Assembly (NCBI GenBank): GCA_005862285.1
Contig: SZXW01000008.1
Coordinates: 31,909 to 95,908 of the forward strand
Direction of reading: 5' to 3'
Length of the DNA stretch: 64,000 nt
From: Chlorobium sp.
GTDB taxonomy: Bacteria; Bacteroidota; Chlorobiia; Chlorobiales; Chlorobiaceae
The notes beneath the pieces are model-generated. The model searched no databases. It saw only the letters and a list, made by a program, of their open reading frames with translations, and was not told where the DNA came from. The position numbers and the translations under genes were made by a program. Within the stretch, counting starts at the first letter, position 1, and each line of letters starts with the position of its first letter. Shown piece by piece: positions 18,542 through 27,783 of the stretch.

Positions 18542-18568
18542 AAACGGCCAGCTATCTGAATACGCTGC

Positions 18569-21500
18569 CTAAAAGGTCACTTTCGAGGCGGTTGCTGCCT
18601 GGTTCCTGAATATGTCAGACCAGCCTGACCCCGAATGTTTTTCAGCGAGGACCACTGCGATGTGTTTCGGAAGAATACCGAGGTCAAGACTTCTTCCAAG
18701 TCCCTGAACGCAGGATGGACAATTGGTCAGTATAACAGCGTTTTCAGCGCCATGCAGCGATTCTTTGACGGCTTCCCTCTTTTTCTGAAGCATGGAGTCT
18801 GTGATGTCAGGTCTCGAAAGTGAAAGAGTCCCCGCTTCCGAACAGCAGTGAGGAACCGGTGTTACAGAAACGAAGCCCCCGATACCCTGAAGGGTCTGTT
18901 GGGCCTTTCCTGAAAGGGAATCATGGCATGGCGCATGGTAAAGGTATTCTCCCCTGGGATCAAGCTTCAAACCCTTCTCGAGAAGATATGCAGCTATATC
19001 CACTGTCCTGCCCCCGAAAAGCCTGCCTGTTTCCACAGCTTCGAGCCCATCCATGCAGGTACCGCATGTAACGATACAGGCATCGAAATCAAGATAGGCG
19101 AACATCTCCCTGATCTGGCTGAAAAGCACGGTATTCCTCAGCACCATGCTTGAATACTGGGCGGTCTTGGCATTGACATGTGCAGGGAAACCGCAGCAGA
19201 GAAAAGGCGGAGGCAGCACGATCCTGGTACCATGTTCGAGCAGCAGATGGATTGCCGCCATGGCGACCGGGGAGTTCAATCGTTCCGACCCGCATCCGGG
19301 GAAATAGAATACCGTGCTCTTAACCTCTCCTGAAGGCTCGAAGACAAGAACCTGATCGGGACCGCATTCCGGCAGGACATCCCTCAGCGTCTGATCGGAT
19401 ACAGGAGGTACTGGAGAACGCATCATCCTGAGAGGATAAAGCGCAGGCGGATTGTTTTCGGGCTGAAGAGGTGCCGATATCATGGTTCCCATACGCTGTA
19501 CCGCACCCCCGCCGCGCAGCACGGTCCTGCGGAAAAATGCATTGAATACGGGCGACCTGCTCTCGAGGTAACGCAGGGTCATCTCCGTAATCGGTGAAGA
19601 GTGTTTGAAGCCCCATTCCGAAAGGATCTCCCTCTCCAGCACGGACACTTCCCCCGTATCGATATTGACCGGGCAGGGCTTCAGGCATTTATGGCAGATC
19701 GTACAGTGGTCGGCAACCTCTTCGAGCCACTTCAGCAGGGCGAAATCGGTCGAACGTTCGCGCTGGGCATCGAAAAGGAGCGCTTCGATCAATGATCCTA
19801 TTGCAAGGTTCTTGTTGCGGGGATGATAGAACATACCCCTCGAGGGATAATAAACACAGCAGTCGTTCTTGCATTTGCCGCACCGGATGCAGTAATCGAC
19901 TTTCCTGGAGAGTTCGGCGATCTGCGCCCGCTTGAGGATATGCGCTTCAAGTTCGAGCAGGTTGAACGAAGGTGTGAAAATATGCTCGAGATGTCCGTAA
20001 TCTTCGAGCTTGCCCGGATTCATGATCCCTTTAGGATCGACCTTGCTTCGATAGCGCGAGAGTTCCTCGATGATGGCTGGGTCGAGGTACTTCAGCTTCG
20101 TGACGCCTATGCCGTGCTCTCCGGAAACGACACCTCCGAGTTTGACGACTTTCTCCATCACGACATCGATAACCTTGTCCGCCCGTTCGAGCATGGCGCG
20201 ATCGTTCGAAAGCACAGGCACGTTGACATGGACATTGCCGTCACCGGCATGCATATGCGTCGCCAGCACGATGCGCCTGTTGCGGACATGGTGGTAGGCT
20301 TCATCAAATGCCGTCTGCATTACGGGATATCCCTGAACCAGCTCGCCAAGTTCGCTGTTGAGCTCCTGCAGGATGTCAAGCGAACGGAGTGCATCTGTGG
20401 CGGCGGCAGCAATCCTTTCGCCGAAGATACGGCAAAGCTCGAGTCCGGCAGGAATTTTCGAAGCGAACTGACCGTTGTCATCGTTCACTTCAGCCGTTGA
20501 AAGGATCTGAGCGGCTCTTTCAACAAAACGAAGCTGGGCATACCGCTCCTCGGTACAGTTCAGATCATCGATGAAACGTGAAAAACCGGCCAGGGCTTCA
20601 AGTGGAATGACAATATCCTCATTCATCTTGAATGCATTGGTCCTTCTGGCTATCGCCCCGAGTTTTTTCCTGTCGGCCCAGAAACGAACAGCTTCAGCAT
20701 TGTCCCGGGCAACGAACATCAGCGTGTTCGGATGCCGGTCGAGCAGGGTTTTAACGCGCTCGACCCCGTTTTCAACCTCCCGGGAGTGGTTTCCGGCAAT
20801 ATCGATCAACAGGACAGCTTTCGGCGTCTGAGCTCTCGGTGCTTTTACCTTGTAGTCGATCGCCCTGATATATTCGTCATCGAAATGTTCGAGAGCGAGA
20901 AGAACTTCAGGATTTTCTGAAATCAGCGGAAACAGCCTCGAAAGTTCAAGTATCACCTTGCTCGCTTCTTCCATGTCGGGCCCGAAAAATTCGAGACAAA
21001 GAGTTCTTTTTTCCGGATATTTCGGATAGAGAACGAAAAATGCCGATGTAATAACCCCGTCCGTACCTTCCTTCTGAAGTCCCGGAACCCCTCCAAGGGC
21101 CTTGTTTGTTATGTCTTTCCAGAGACCTTTTTTGCGGATGTCGGTCCCGAGAAGTTCTATGCGGTCAATTCTCTTTCCGGAATCGTTCCATATCTCGAAA
21201 GTAACGGAATCCTCATGCAGGATCTTTCGCAAATGGTGGTCAACCCTCCTGACAAGCCAGTTTTCACCGTTCGGCATCGCCATCCGCCATTCAAGGAGAT
21301 TATCGATGCAGGTACCCCACCGGACAGCCATTTTACCGCCGGCATTTTCCGCGATATTGCCGCCTATGGTGCAGGACCATTCGCTGGTAGGATCGGTAGC
21401 GAACACAAGACCATGCTCGTCGGCTTCATCCATGGCTTTTTCGGTAACGACACCCGCTTCTACTTCGATCACCGAAGCCGGCATGATCTGGCCGTTGTCA

Positions 21501-22225
21501 AGCTGGAACTCACGAACAGCAATACCCCTGATCCTGTTGAGTTTCTCCATGTTGACAATCACACATCTGGACCTGAGCGGCACAGCACCACCTGTCAGGC
21601 CGGTTCCGGCCCCGCGGGGAATGACATTGAGGCCGAGTTCGGAAACAGCTGTGATCAGAGGGGCAACCTGCGACTCGACATCAGGGGTCACAACCGCAAC
21701 AGGGAGATGAAGTCTCCAGTCTGTCGCATCTGTTGCATGTGCCGCAAGTGAAAAAGGATCGAACAGAACGTTTTTAGGCCCGACAATAGCACCGAGTTCC
21801 CTCTTCATTTTACGGCGGAGCTCCGGCGTTTTTTTCACAGCCGCCCGGAACCGTTCGAGCTGGTTGCGAAGCGCCTCGACTATTGCGATAACACGTGATT
21901 CACCGTTTGCACCAGCCAAAATGGTATCGAGCTCACTGAATGCTCTTTCGAAGAGACGGCGACGCCTTGCCGCCGAATCTACAAGTTCCTGGAAAAGAAA
22001 CGGATTACGGCGATGGATCAGGATTTCTCCAATGATACCCATCAGAAGACGTGCTGACCTTCCGGTTACCCGAACCTCGCGCAGTTCTTCAAGCATCTGC
22101 ACAATTTCAGGGCCGAGCAGAAAGGAAATAGCCTGCCGATCGCCTGCAGATGTATAATTGAAAGGTATTTCCCTTGGAACGTTCCTTGAATTGTCGGTCA
22201 GTAAAGAATCGGTATTTATCGTCAT
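18569..22225 (-). CDS. FAD-linked oxidase / Fe-S oxidoreductase fusion (D-2-hydroxyacid dehydrogenase type)
   Basis: 1218 residues. Order: helical N-terminus (1-150); PCMH FAD-binding domain (about 175-400, with VIPRGAGTGLTGGAVPLRSR and SEWSCTIGGNIAENAGG); FAD-oxidase C-terminal domain (to about 740, with HAGDGNVHVNVPV and GEHGIG); two ferredoxin cysteine sets CIRCGKCKND and CTICHKCLKPCPVNID; and two CCG-type modules (FPGCGSERL, FLCCGFPAH, HAPCHDSL, PHCCSEAG). The layout matches YdiJ/D-lactate or D-2-hydroxyglutarate dehydrogenases, which pass electrons from a 2-hydroxyacid to a quinone or cytochrome. Substrate is inferred. The C-terminus looks complete; the truncated ATPase begins immediately downstream. 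Confidence 0.88.
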   Translation of the reverse strand: MTINTDSLLTDNSRNVPREIPFNYTSAGDRQAISFLLGPEIVQMLEELREVRVTGRSARLLMGIIGEILIHRRNPFLFQELVDSAARRRRLFERAFSELDTILAGANGESRVIAIVEALRNQLERFRAAVKKTPELRRKMKRELGAIVGPKNVLFDPFSLAAHATDATDWRLHLPVAVVTPDVESQVAPLITAVSELGLNVIPRGAGTGLTGGAVPLRSRCVIVNMEKLNRIRGIAVREFQLDNGQIMPASVIEVEAGVVTEKAMDEADEHGLVFATDPTSEWSCTIGGNIAENAGGKMAVRWGTCIDNLLEWRMAMPNGENWLVRRVDHHLRKILHEDSVTFEIWNDSGKRIDRIELLGTDIRKKGLWKDITNKALGGVPGLQKEGTDGVITSAFFVLYPKYPEKRTLCLEFFGPDMEEASKVILELSRLFPLISENPEVLLALEHFDDEYIRAIDYKVKAPRAQTPKAVLLIDIAGNHSREVENGVERVKTLLDRHPNTLMFVARDNAEAVRFWADRKKLGAIARRTNAFKMNEDIVIPLEALAGFSRFIDDLNCTEERYAQLRFVERAAQILSTAEVNDDNGQFASKIPAGLELCRIFGERIAAAATDALRSLDILQELNSELGELVQGYPVMQTAFDEAYHHVRNRRIVLATHMHAGDGNVHVNVPVLSNDRAMLERADKVIDVVMEKVVKLGGVVSGEHGIGVTKLKYLDPAIIEELSRYRSKVDPKGIMNPGKLEDYGHLEHIFTPSFNLLELEAHILKRAQIAELSRKVDYCIRCGKCKNDCCVYYPSRGMFYHPRNKNLAIGSLIEALLFDAQRERSTDFALLKWLEEVADHCTICHKCLKPCPVNIDTGEVSVLEREILSEWGFKHSSPITEMTLRYLESRSPVFNAFFRRTVLRGGGAVQRMGTMISAPLQPENNPPALYPLRMMRSPVPPVSDQTLRDVLPECGPDQVLVFEPSGEVKSTVFYFPGCGSERLNSPVAMAAIHLLLEHGTRIVLPPPFLCCGFPAHVNAKTAQYSSMVLRNTVLFSQIREMFAYLDFDACIVTCGTCMDGLEAVETGRLFGGRTVDIAAYLLEKGLKLDPRGEYLYHAPCHDSLSGKAQQTLQGIGGFVSVTPVPHCCSEAGTLSLSRPDITDSMLQKKREAVKESLHGAENAVILTNCPSCVQGLGRSLDLGILPKHIAVVLAEKHSGSGWSDIFRNQAATASKVTF

Positions 22226-22475
22226 TTATACATAAAATATACAACAGGGCGAACCTGTATGCCTGTCAAAACATCCATGCCATGCATGTCTTTTTACCGT
22301 CCGGCACGAATCTCATTTTGGATATAAGGTAACAAACGACAAGAAAAGGTTGAAGATTCCTCATAAAAATATCTGTGAGATGAGTTTACTGCACACCCCC
22401 AATAACAATGCCAGGCAGCTGAAACAATCCCTGGTGGAACAGATACGCCAGATACAGGTCAATCCCCGGTCCTGG

Positions 22476-23762
22476 TTACGGACAGCGGTTTGGTTTCCCT
22501 GAATAATCGATATGACTGCCGTCAGGGAAAGGAACCATATTCAAGATTCCTCCCGGGTTTTTCGAGTCAAGCCATTTCAGGCAGCCGCTGTTGAGCCAGT
22601 CACAGAAATCCCCGTCGACCGAAGGATCCTTGCGACTTTTCACCGGGCAACTGCCAATAAGCTCTTTCAGGAGCATGGTACTGAAAACACTTTCTTCTCC
22701 GCATGCTTTATAGGGATTTTTGCCCACACTTCGCTTGCACTGATCCTGACCGTCAGCAAGGCTGCAAAGCGGACTGTCCGCAGTCAGATAACCGCAATGG
22801 CTGCCTCTTTCCACATTGGCCACAACAGCCCATGAAGATCCGCCCGGAGGTGCAAGCTGGGAAAACTGGGAAGTTACCGAAGGATCGGGTGACCATGCAG
22901 GCGGTTTCTGAATGGCATTGCTGTCAAGGCAGGCACAGTCGCACTCTCCGACAATCATCAGGATCGGCATCGGTTTTTGCGACAGGGCTTCCCGATAAGC
23001 CTGCATACCCGGTGCAAACAAAGGTATCTGCTGATCCACAGGTGAAAACTGCAGAAGACCGACAGGTTTCGCCCGTTCTTCATCTTTCCATTCCGACATC
23101 CTGTCCGAATATCTTGGAAGAAATTCACGGTCGTACATGACGGGATCGAAGGTATAACCGGTTTGTTGCCCGATTTTATTCATAGTGTCAAATCCGCATG
23201 CCGCAACCTGTGCATGGGCTCCCCCTACGGAATGGCCGGCAAATATCACGTTGTTGCAGCCGGGTTTCATGAAACGGTACTTCTTAATTTCCTCCAAGAA
23301 AGCTTTAGTACTGTGCCGTTTATGGTCGTCAAGCTTATAGAAGAAATCCGTAGCGCCATACTTGATAAGGTATGATGCCGCTGCGTAAGCATCCTGCCCC
23401 ACTCTCGGATTACCGCCGAAATCAAGCCAGGGAACCCCTTCAAACTGCAGATGTGAAGCTGATACGCAAGCCATGGCCCAGTTCCTTTCGACTATGGCCT
23501 GGGTATAGTTGTAATAATGCGAAGGCTTGATGCCGAAAAGAGGATTATCGCCGGTAAATGCTCCGGTAATTTTTTTCAGGTAAAAAAATGGATCGTTCCC
23601 GATCAGGAAACCGTGGCTGAACATCACAAGGCCTTCCGCATTCCTTGCTGAAGGATAAAAAACCTCGATGACAACCTCGATAAAGCCGATACTTTTCCGG
23701 TCATACTGGATCCACAGATGAATACGGTCGAAACAGTAGTCATAGATACGGATGGGATTCAT
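22476..23762 (-). CDS. Cysteine-rich alpha/beta-hydrolase-fold protein
   Basis: 428 residues. Nucleophile elbow VIFAGHSVGGAHAQVA (GxSxG with Ser), oxyanion region VMFSHGFLIG, a likely acid in MIVGECDC and a likely His in ERGSHCGYL. The C-terminal third holds an unusually high number of cysteines (CDCACLD, PLCSLADGQDQCKR, DFCDWLNSGCLKW, NRCP), suggesting disulfides or metal binding, yet no signal peptide is seen at the N-terminus (MNPIRIYDYCFD). It follows the DUF2784 gene by 25 bases and the SDR gene before that, so the three form a likely operon. Lipase/esterase or dienelactone-hydrolase-like activity is possible; the family was not recognised. Confidence 0.65.
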   Translation of the reverse strand: MNPIRIYDYCFDRIHLWIQYDRKSIGFIEVVIEVFYPSARNAEGLVMFSHGFLIGNDPFFYLKKITGAFTGDNPLFGIKPSHYYNYTQAIVERNWAMACVSASHLQFEGVPWLDFGGNPRVGQDAYAAASYLIKYGATDFFYKLDDHKRHSTKAFLEEIKKYRFMKPGCNNVIFAGHSVGGAHAQVAACGFDTMNKIGQQTGYTFDPVMYDREFLPRYSDRMSEWKDEERAKPVGLLQFSPVDQQIPLFAPGMQAYREALSQKPMPILMIVGECDCACLDSNAIQKPPAWSPDPSVTSQFSQLAPPGGSSWAVVANVERGSHCGYLTADSPLCSLADGQDQCKRSVGKNPYKACGEESVFSTMLLKELIGSCPVKSRKDPSVDGDFCDWLNSGCLKWLDSKNPGGILNMVPFPDGSHIDYSGKPNRCP

Positions 23763-23787
23763 GACAAAGGGGGTTAACAGTGAGCGA

Positions 23788-24165
23788 TCAGTTGTTTTTT
23801 GAATGCCTTACGGAAAAATACACGAAATACCCGTAAAAACAGAGATTGATGCCAAGAACGATCATGCCGAGCGTGAACTGTATATTTCTAGTCAGTCCTT
23901 CGGGGTAGATGACCGGCAGAAGATAATGATCGATGAATCCGCCGCTGTATGGCGATTCGTCAGCAAGCATCCTGAAACTGTTTTCAAGCGAGGTCAACGG
24001 ACAGACCCATCCGTTCCATTCACTGAGCATTCCCCATATGGCTGCAGGCAGATGGAACAGCACAAGCCATCTGAACCTGAAAAGCAAAAAAGCCCCGAAA
24101 AGCACGAACAGAATGAACAGAGCATGCAGCAGCATGACAAGGTCAGCTGCAAGAGCGAAAATCAA
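23788..24165 (-). CDS. DUF2784 family membrane protein
   Basis: 125 residues with about four membrane segments (MIFALAADLVMLLHALFILF, FRWLVLFHLPAAIWGML, and two at the C-terminus including FTLGMIVLGINLCFYGYFVY). The loop EWNGWVCPLTSLEN is the signature I associate with DUF2784. Function unknown. ATGA overlap with the SDR gene shows translational coupling, and the hydrolase gene follows by 25 bases, so it likely works with one of them. Confidence 0.8.
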   Translation of the reverse strand: MIFALAADLVMLLHALFILFVLFGAFLLFRFRWLVLFHLPAAIWGMLSEWNGWVCPLTSLENSFRMLADESPYSGGFIDHYLLPVIYPEGLTRNIQFTLGMIVLGINLCFYGYFVYFSVRHSKNN

Positions 24166-24941
24166 AGCCTCGCCCCTCCTGAAATCTCGATGATCTGCCC
24201 CGTGATGAACGAAGCATCGTCAGAAGCGAGGAACAATGCGCATTTCGCAACATCATCCGGTGTTGCAACCCGTCCGAGGGGATATCGCCGGGCACAATCA
24301 TTACGGAGCATCTCCCACCTTTCCTCACCGAGCGCCCTGACAAACGCCGGCACTTCGACAAGTGCCGGAGCGAGGGCATTGACGGTAATGCCAAAGCGGC
24401 CGAGCGACATGGCAAGCGACCGGGTGAAAGCAAAAATTCCGCCTTTTGATGCCGAATAGGTAAACTGGTTCGGGCTTCCACGGTAAACCAGCGAACTCAT
24501 GTTGACGATTTTTCCGGAAGCTTGCGGCTTCATGATCCTTGCTGCCTCACGGCAGGAAATGATGCATGATTTCAGGTTCAGATCGATATTTGCGCTCATT
24601 CTGAGGTAATCGATCTGCTCGACATCTGAAGCCGGCTCACAATCGCCGCCGGCAATATTGACTACAGTGTCAAGCTTTCCGTATCGGACGGATATCTCGT
24701 GGTACAAAGAAACGATATCATCCTCCCGGGTGACATCAGCTTTCACGAACATTCCTTTACCGCCGTCCCGTTCAATCATATCGAGCGTTTCCATGCAGCT
24801 GTCCGCATTGATATCGCTTGCGATAACCTCTGCACCTTCCCGGGCGAAACAAAGTGCTGCAGCCCGCCCTATTCCGCCTGCAGCACCCGTGACAAGTGCA
24901 ATTCTGTCAGAAAGCCTCATGATCGTTGATGTTATAGACAT
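24162..24941 (-). CDS. Short-chain dehydrogenase/reductase, FabG-like
   Basis: 259 residues, NAD(P)-dependent oxidoreductase. Cofactor motif VTGAAGGIGRAAAL, the NAG-equivalent VVNIAGGD, catalytic Ser in VNMSSLVYRG and Tyr/Lys in YSASKGG, then ALAPALVEVPAF and the C-terminal FITGQIIEISGGARL. SNIDLNLKS region has the conserved Asn. Acidic residue after strand 2 (VIASDINAD) suggests NAD preference. Start uncertain: 24941 (GGGGAT upstream, close) or ATG 24920 (MRLSDRIALVTG), which is the usual family length. It heads an operon with DUF2784 and hydrolase genes. Substrate unknown. Confidence 0.88.
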   Translation of the reverse strand: MSITSTIMRLSDRIALVTGAAGGIGRAAALCFAREGAEVIASDINADSCMETLDMIERDGGKGMFVKADVTREDDIVSLYHEISVRYGKLDTVVNIAGGDCEPASDVEQIDYLRMSANIDLNLKSCIISCREAARIMKPQASGKIVNMSSLVYRGSPNQFTYSASKGGIFAFTRSLAMSLGRFGITVNALAPALVEVPAFVRALGEERWEMLRNDCARRYPLGRVATPDDVAKCALFLASDDASFITGQIIEISGGARL

Positions 24942-25046
24942 TTATCCCCAAAAATCTGCCATACAAAAAAGGCAGGGTGTTTCAACTTAATAACGGTCTT
25001 TCCTCTATCAGAAACCCGCGGCAATGATCTGAGCAGTGAACCGGCT

Positions 25047-25916
25047 TCAGGAAAAAACCGGAATTCTCTTCCTTTCCGAAGCGCAACTTGCAAACAGTTT
25101 GAATCCCATAAGGCTGGTCATGGATTGAACTGCACAATTTATTCTGCCTATGAAGAGATCGAGGTCGGTGACTTCGTTAGTTGCATCCGCAGCGGCATGC
25201 TCCATGAACTCGAGAAATTGCTGATAACGCATATCACCGATTCTCGATGACCAGGAGAGATCCGAAATTCTGAAAGCGCATAACGATTCGTCAATCACAT
25301 AAAGGTACCCGTGCTTGAGAATCTGCAGCCAGAAATCGAGATCGATGGTATAGGGTATGATCGCACTGTAACCGGACAGTTTATCGATCAGATCTGCACG
25401 ATAAAGGCCGCATACCGGCTCACCGATTATATTGGTACCCATACGGATCATTTTTCTGACAACTTCAACCGGGGCCTTCCTTCCCTCATCGACAAAATTG
25501 ACCTTCTTGATCAATACCTTTCCTTCCGGATCGATGATCGTACGCTGGCAAGTAACGAGGCTCAAACCTGTATTGACCGGGTCTTCAAAAACTGCAACCT
25601 GTTTCTCGAGGCATTCAGGATAAAGTATATCGTCCCCGCAGACAAGCTTTACATATTTCCCTCTTATACTGCTTATCGCCTTGTTCCAGTTCTTTTCAGG
25701 ACCGAGATTCACATCGTTCCGGTAAATCCTGATCCTGCTATCTGAAAATGATTTCGCTATCTCGTAAGATCCATCCGTTGAATTATCGTCATAGACAAGC
25801 AGCTCGAAATCGGAAAAAGACTGTGCGAGTATTGAATTAATTGTTTCCTCTATAAACCGTGCATTGTTGTACATCGGAATAGTAACCGTCACATAAGGCC
25901 TGTCAAGCATAACCAT
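25047..25916 (-). CDS. Family 2 glycosyltransferase (GT-A fold)
   Basis: 289 residues from ATG 25916, which has AGGGGGGC six bases upstream; a longer frame to 25940 lacks a site. GT2 motifs: [33 protein letters not shown] (nucleotide-binding DD), [11 protein letters not shown], and [15 protein letters not shown] (DxD-equivalent). Transfers a sugar from a nucleotide donor, usually in surface polysaccharide synthesis. No membrane segment except possibly the last helix. Monocistronic. Confidence 0.87.
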   Translation of the reverse strand: MVMLDRPYVTVTIPMYNNARFIEETINSILAQSFSDFELLVYDDNSTDGSYEIAKSFSDSRIRIYRNDVNLGPEKNWNKAISSIRGKYVKLVCGDDILYPECLEKQVAVFEDPVNTGLSLVTCQRTIIDPEGKVLIKKVNFVDEGRKAPVEVVRKMIRMGTNIIGEPVCGLYRADLIDKLSGYSAIIPYTIDLDFWLQILKHGYLYVIDESLCAFRISDLSWSSRIGDMRYQQFLEFMEHAAADATNEVTDLDLFIGRINCAVQSMTSLMGFKLFASCASERKRIPVFS

Positions 25917-26016
25917 ATCTATGCCCCCCTTCTTGAACATCCTGCTTCAACTGTCTTTATTGTCATAATTTACATCTTTATTATCAATTTCACCCGTTTG
26001 TCCGGCTATTCTTCGG

Positions 26017-27294
26017 TCATTCTGCATACAGCTCCGTTCGAAGGTTGAGGTTAGTAAAAATTACCGAACATCCGAATATAAATCCTGCAATTGCAAGCAG
26101 CAGATCGTTATAAAGAAAAAATGCCACCAATACTGCTGTAGCTGAAAGCAGCATCATTGCCAGCTGCCTGAAAGCCCGTTTCATGCTCCTTTCCCCGAGC
26201 ATCGACGAAAGCCCGTCCTCACTTCGAAGCATGTCAAGCGAATTGGTACGTACGATGGATGGAAGGACGATGTAGAGCATTCCGGTGAAAGAAAAGGTGA
26301 TCCAGCCGAGCAGTGCCGCATGGGTGTGCGAATGGTAAATCCACATACGCAGGTAAGGAAGCGGAGGCTTTGTGCCGAAAGGGACCCCTTTCAGAAAATA
26401 GATATTCATGATCCCGTATGCGCTCGTGGCTAAAAGCAGGGCGAGGCCGCTGAGCATGAAGGCAAGGCCGGGATGCCTGAACTGTGTTCTAAAAAAATGA
26501 TAAAGATAGACAGTAAAGCTCACGAGAATGGCGATGACACCGAACATCAGCAGATGGCTGATCAGCATCATACCGAGATAGTAGCCTGCAAGGATGACGA
26601 CAAGAAAAACAAGCACGCCCCCGACAAAGATATAAAACCAGATGCTGAAAAGTTTTTTTGCAAGCTCCTTTTTTGACGACCTGCTCCATGCATATGCATA
26701 GATGAACCCCATCACGCTGATGCTCAGGGGAAACGATGAACCGAGAAAATATGACGACTGAGTGACAAAAAAAGGGATTATCGAAAAATCAGGGAAAGCC
26801 TCCTTGAGGCCAAGGGTAAACAGTCCGAGGTTTGCAACCAGAAGAAACAGTACATCGAAAATATAATATCGTACAGATACCTCTTTCCAGATACTGGCAA
26901 TCGAAAGCGTGGTGAAAATCTCCCTGAGCGGTCCTGTGACAACAATCATAAGCAGCAAACCCGTCAGCGCCTTCAGGAGAGGCCAGTCCATGAACACAGC
27001 GAGGGTAATCATGCAGAGCGAAAGCAGTACGGTTGCTATATAGCGCATCTGCTTTTTCGGAATGATCTTCAGTTCGGGATAGATCGAGGATGTCAGGTAG
27101 CGGTTGAAAACCAGGATCGCAAGATTGCCGAAGCCTGTGAAAAATATATACGGATGGAGCTTCAGGAGAAACATGCTGCCGGCAATTGTCCCCGCAGCTC
27201 CAAGCAGCGCAGCAACGGCAATAACCGCTACAGAGATGTAAAGGAAGAACCGGGCGACCCTGCTCAGATCGCCGTTGTTATATGGCTGATTCAT
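26017..27294 (-). CDS. Polytopic membrane protein resembling heme-copper oxidase subunit I
   Basis: 425 residues, about 12 membrane segments. Two histidine-bearing helices recall subunit I: MFLLKLHPYIFFTGFGNLAI near residue 45 (helix II-like heme ligand) and IYHSHTHAALLGWITFSFTG near 330 (helix X-like HxH heme ligands), the latter followed by MLYIVLP as in CcoN/NorB. The helix VI copper motif (W-x2-GHPEVY and the HH pair) was not found, so oxygen or NO reduction is unlikely. ATGA overlap with the DoxX-like gene shows coupling. Possibly a heme or quinol-binding membrane protein; function unknown. Confidence 0.6.
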   Translation of the reverse strand: MNQPYNNGDLSRVARFFLYISVAVIAVAALLGAAGTIAGSMFLLKLHPYIFFTGFGNLAILVFNRYLTSSIYPELKIIPKKQMRYIATVLLSLCMITLAVFMDWPLLKALTGLLLMIVVTGPLREIFTTLSIASIWKEVSVRYYIFDVLFLLVANLGLFTLGLKEAFPDFSIIPFFVTQSSYFLGSSFPLSISVMGFIYAYAWSRSSKKELAKKLFSIWFYIFVGGVLVFLVVILAGYYLGMMLISHLLMFGVIAILVSFTVYLYHFFRTQFRHPGLAFMLSGLALLLATSAYGIMNIYFLKGVPFGTKPPLPYLRMWIYHSHTHAALLGWITFSFTGMLYIVLPSIVRTNSLDMLRSEDGLSSMLGERSMKRAFRQLAMMLLSATAVLVAFFLYNDLLLAIAGFIFGCSVIFTNLNLRTELYAE

Positions 27295-27695
27295 CGAGCT
27301 TCATGGTTTCTTGTTTTTTTCAGTTCGATCAGTGCAATAAGAGAAAGCGCGATCAGCGACAGGTTCAGAGTCAGGGGATTGAACGGCAATGTAAACATCT
27401 CCCGTTCAAACAGCAAAACATACAGCAACAGCCCTGACAGGGTAACGATATTGAGCCAGAACACCCAGTCCCATAAAGCTATGAGCAGAAAAAGCCCGAA
27501 AACGATTTCACCTGCACCCATCCAGGTAACTGCGGTACAGGCCCATTGATATACCGGTATAAGATGGCCGAGCAGTTCGATCTCGCCGCGGCTCTGACAG
27601 ACGATTTTAGGCACGGCACCCTGGTAAATCCATGAAAAGGCAAGAGCTGCACGGCATATTATCAATACCAACGTATTTTTCGATTGAAAATTCAT
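27291..27695 (-). CDS. DoxX-like membrane protein
   Basis: 134 residues from ATG 27695 (MNFQSKNTL); the long upstream frame is an antisense shadow of the RND gene. Four membrane segments; AALAFSWIYQGAVPKIVCQS near the start and WMGAGEIVFGLFLL fit the DoxX_3/DoxX-like group. Stop and the start of the heme-copper-oxidase-like gene overlap by four bases (ATGA), which links the two proteins functionally. It follows the RND gene by 88 bases without an obvious terminator. Confidence 0.78.
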   Translation of the reverse strand: MNFQSKNTLVLIICRAALAFSWIYQGAVPKIVCQSRGEIELLGHLIPVYQWACTAVTWMGAGEIVFGLFLLIALWDWVFWLNIVTLSGLLLYVLLFEREMFTLPFNPLTLNLSLIALSLIALIELKKTRNHEAR

Positions 27696-27783
27696 CAGGC
27701 AAGATCTATTTAATTGAGGTTCCCGTGTAGTTAAAGATACACAGAGGCGGAACGAAATGCAGTCCTGAAGATAAAATAAACGT

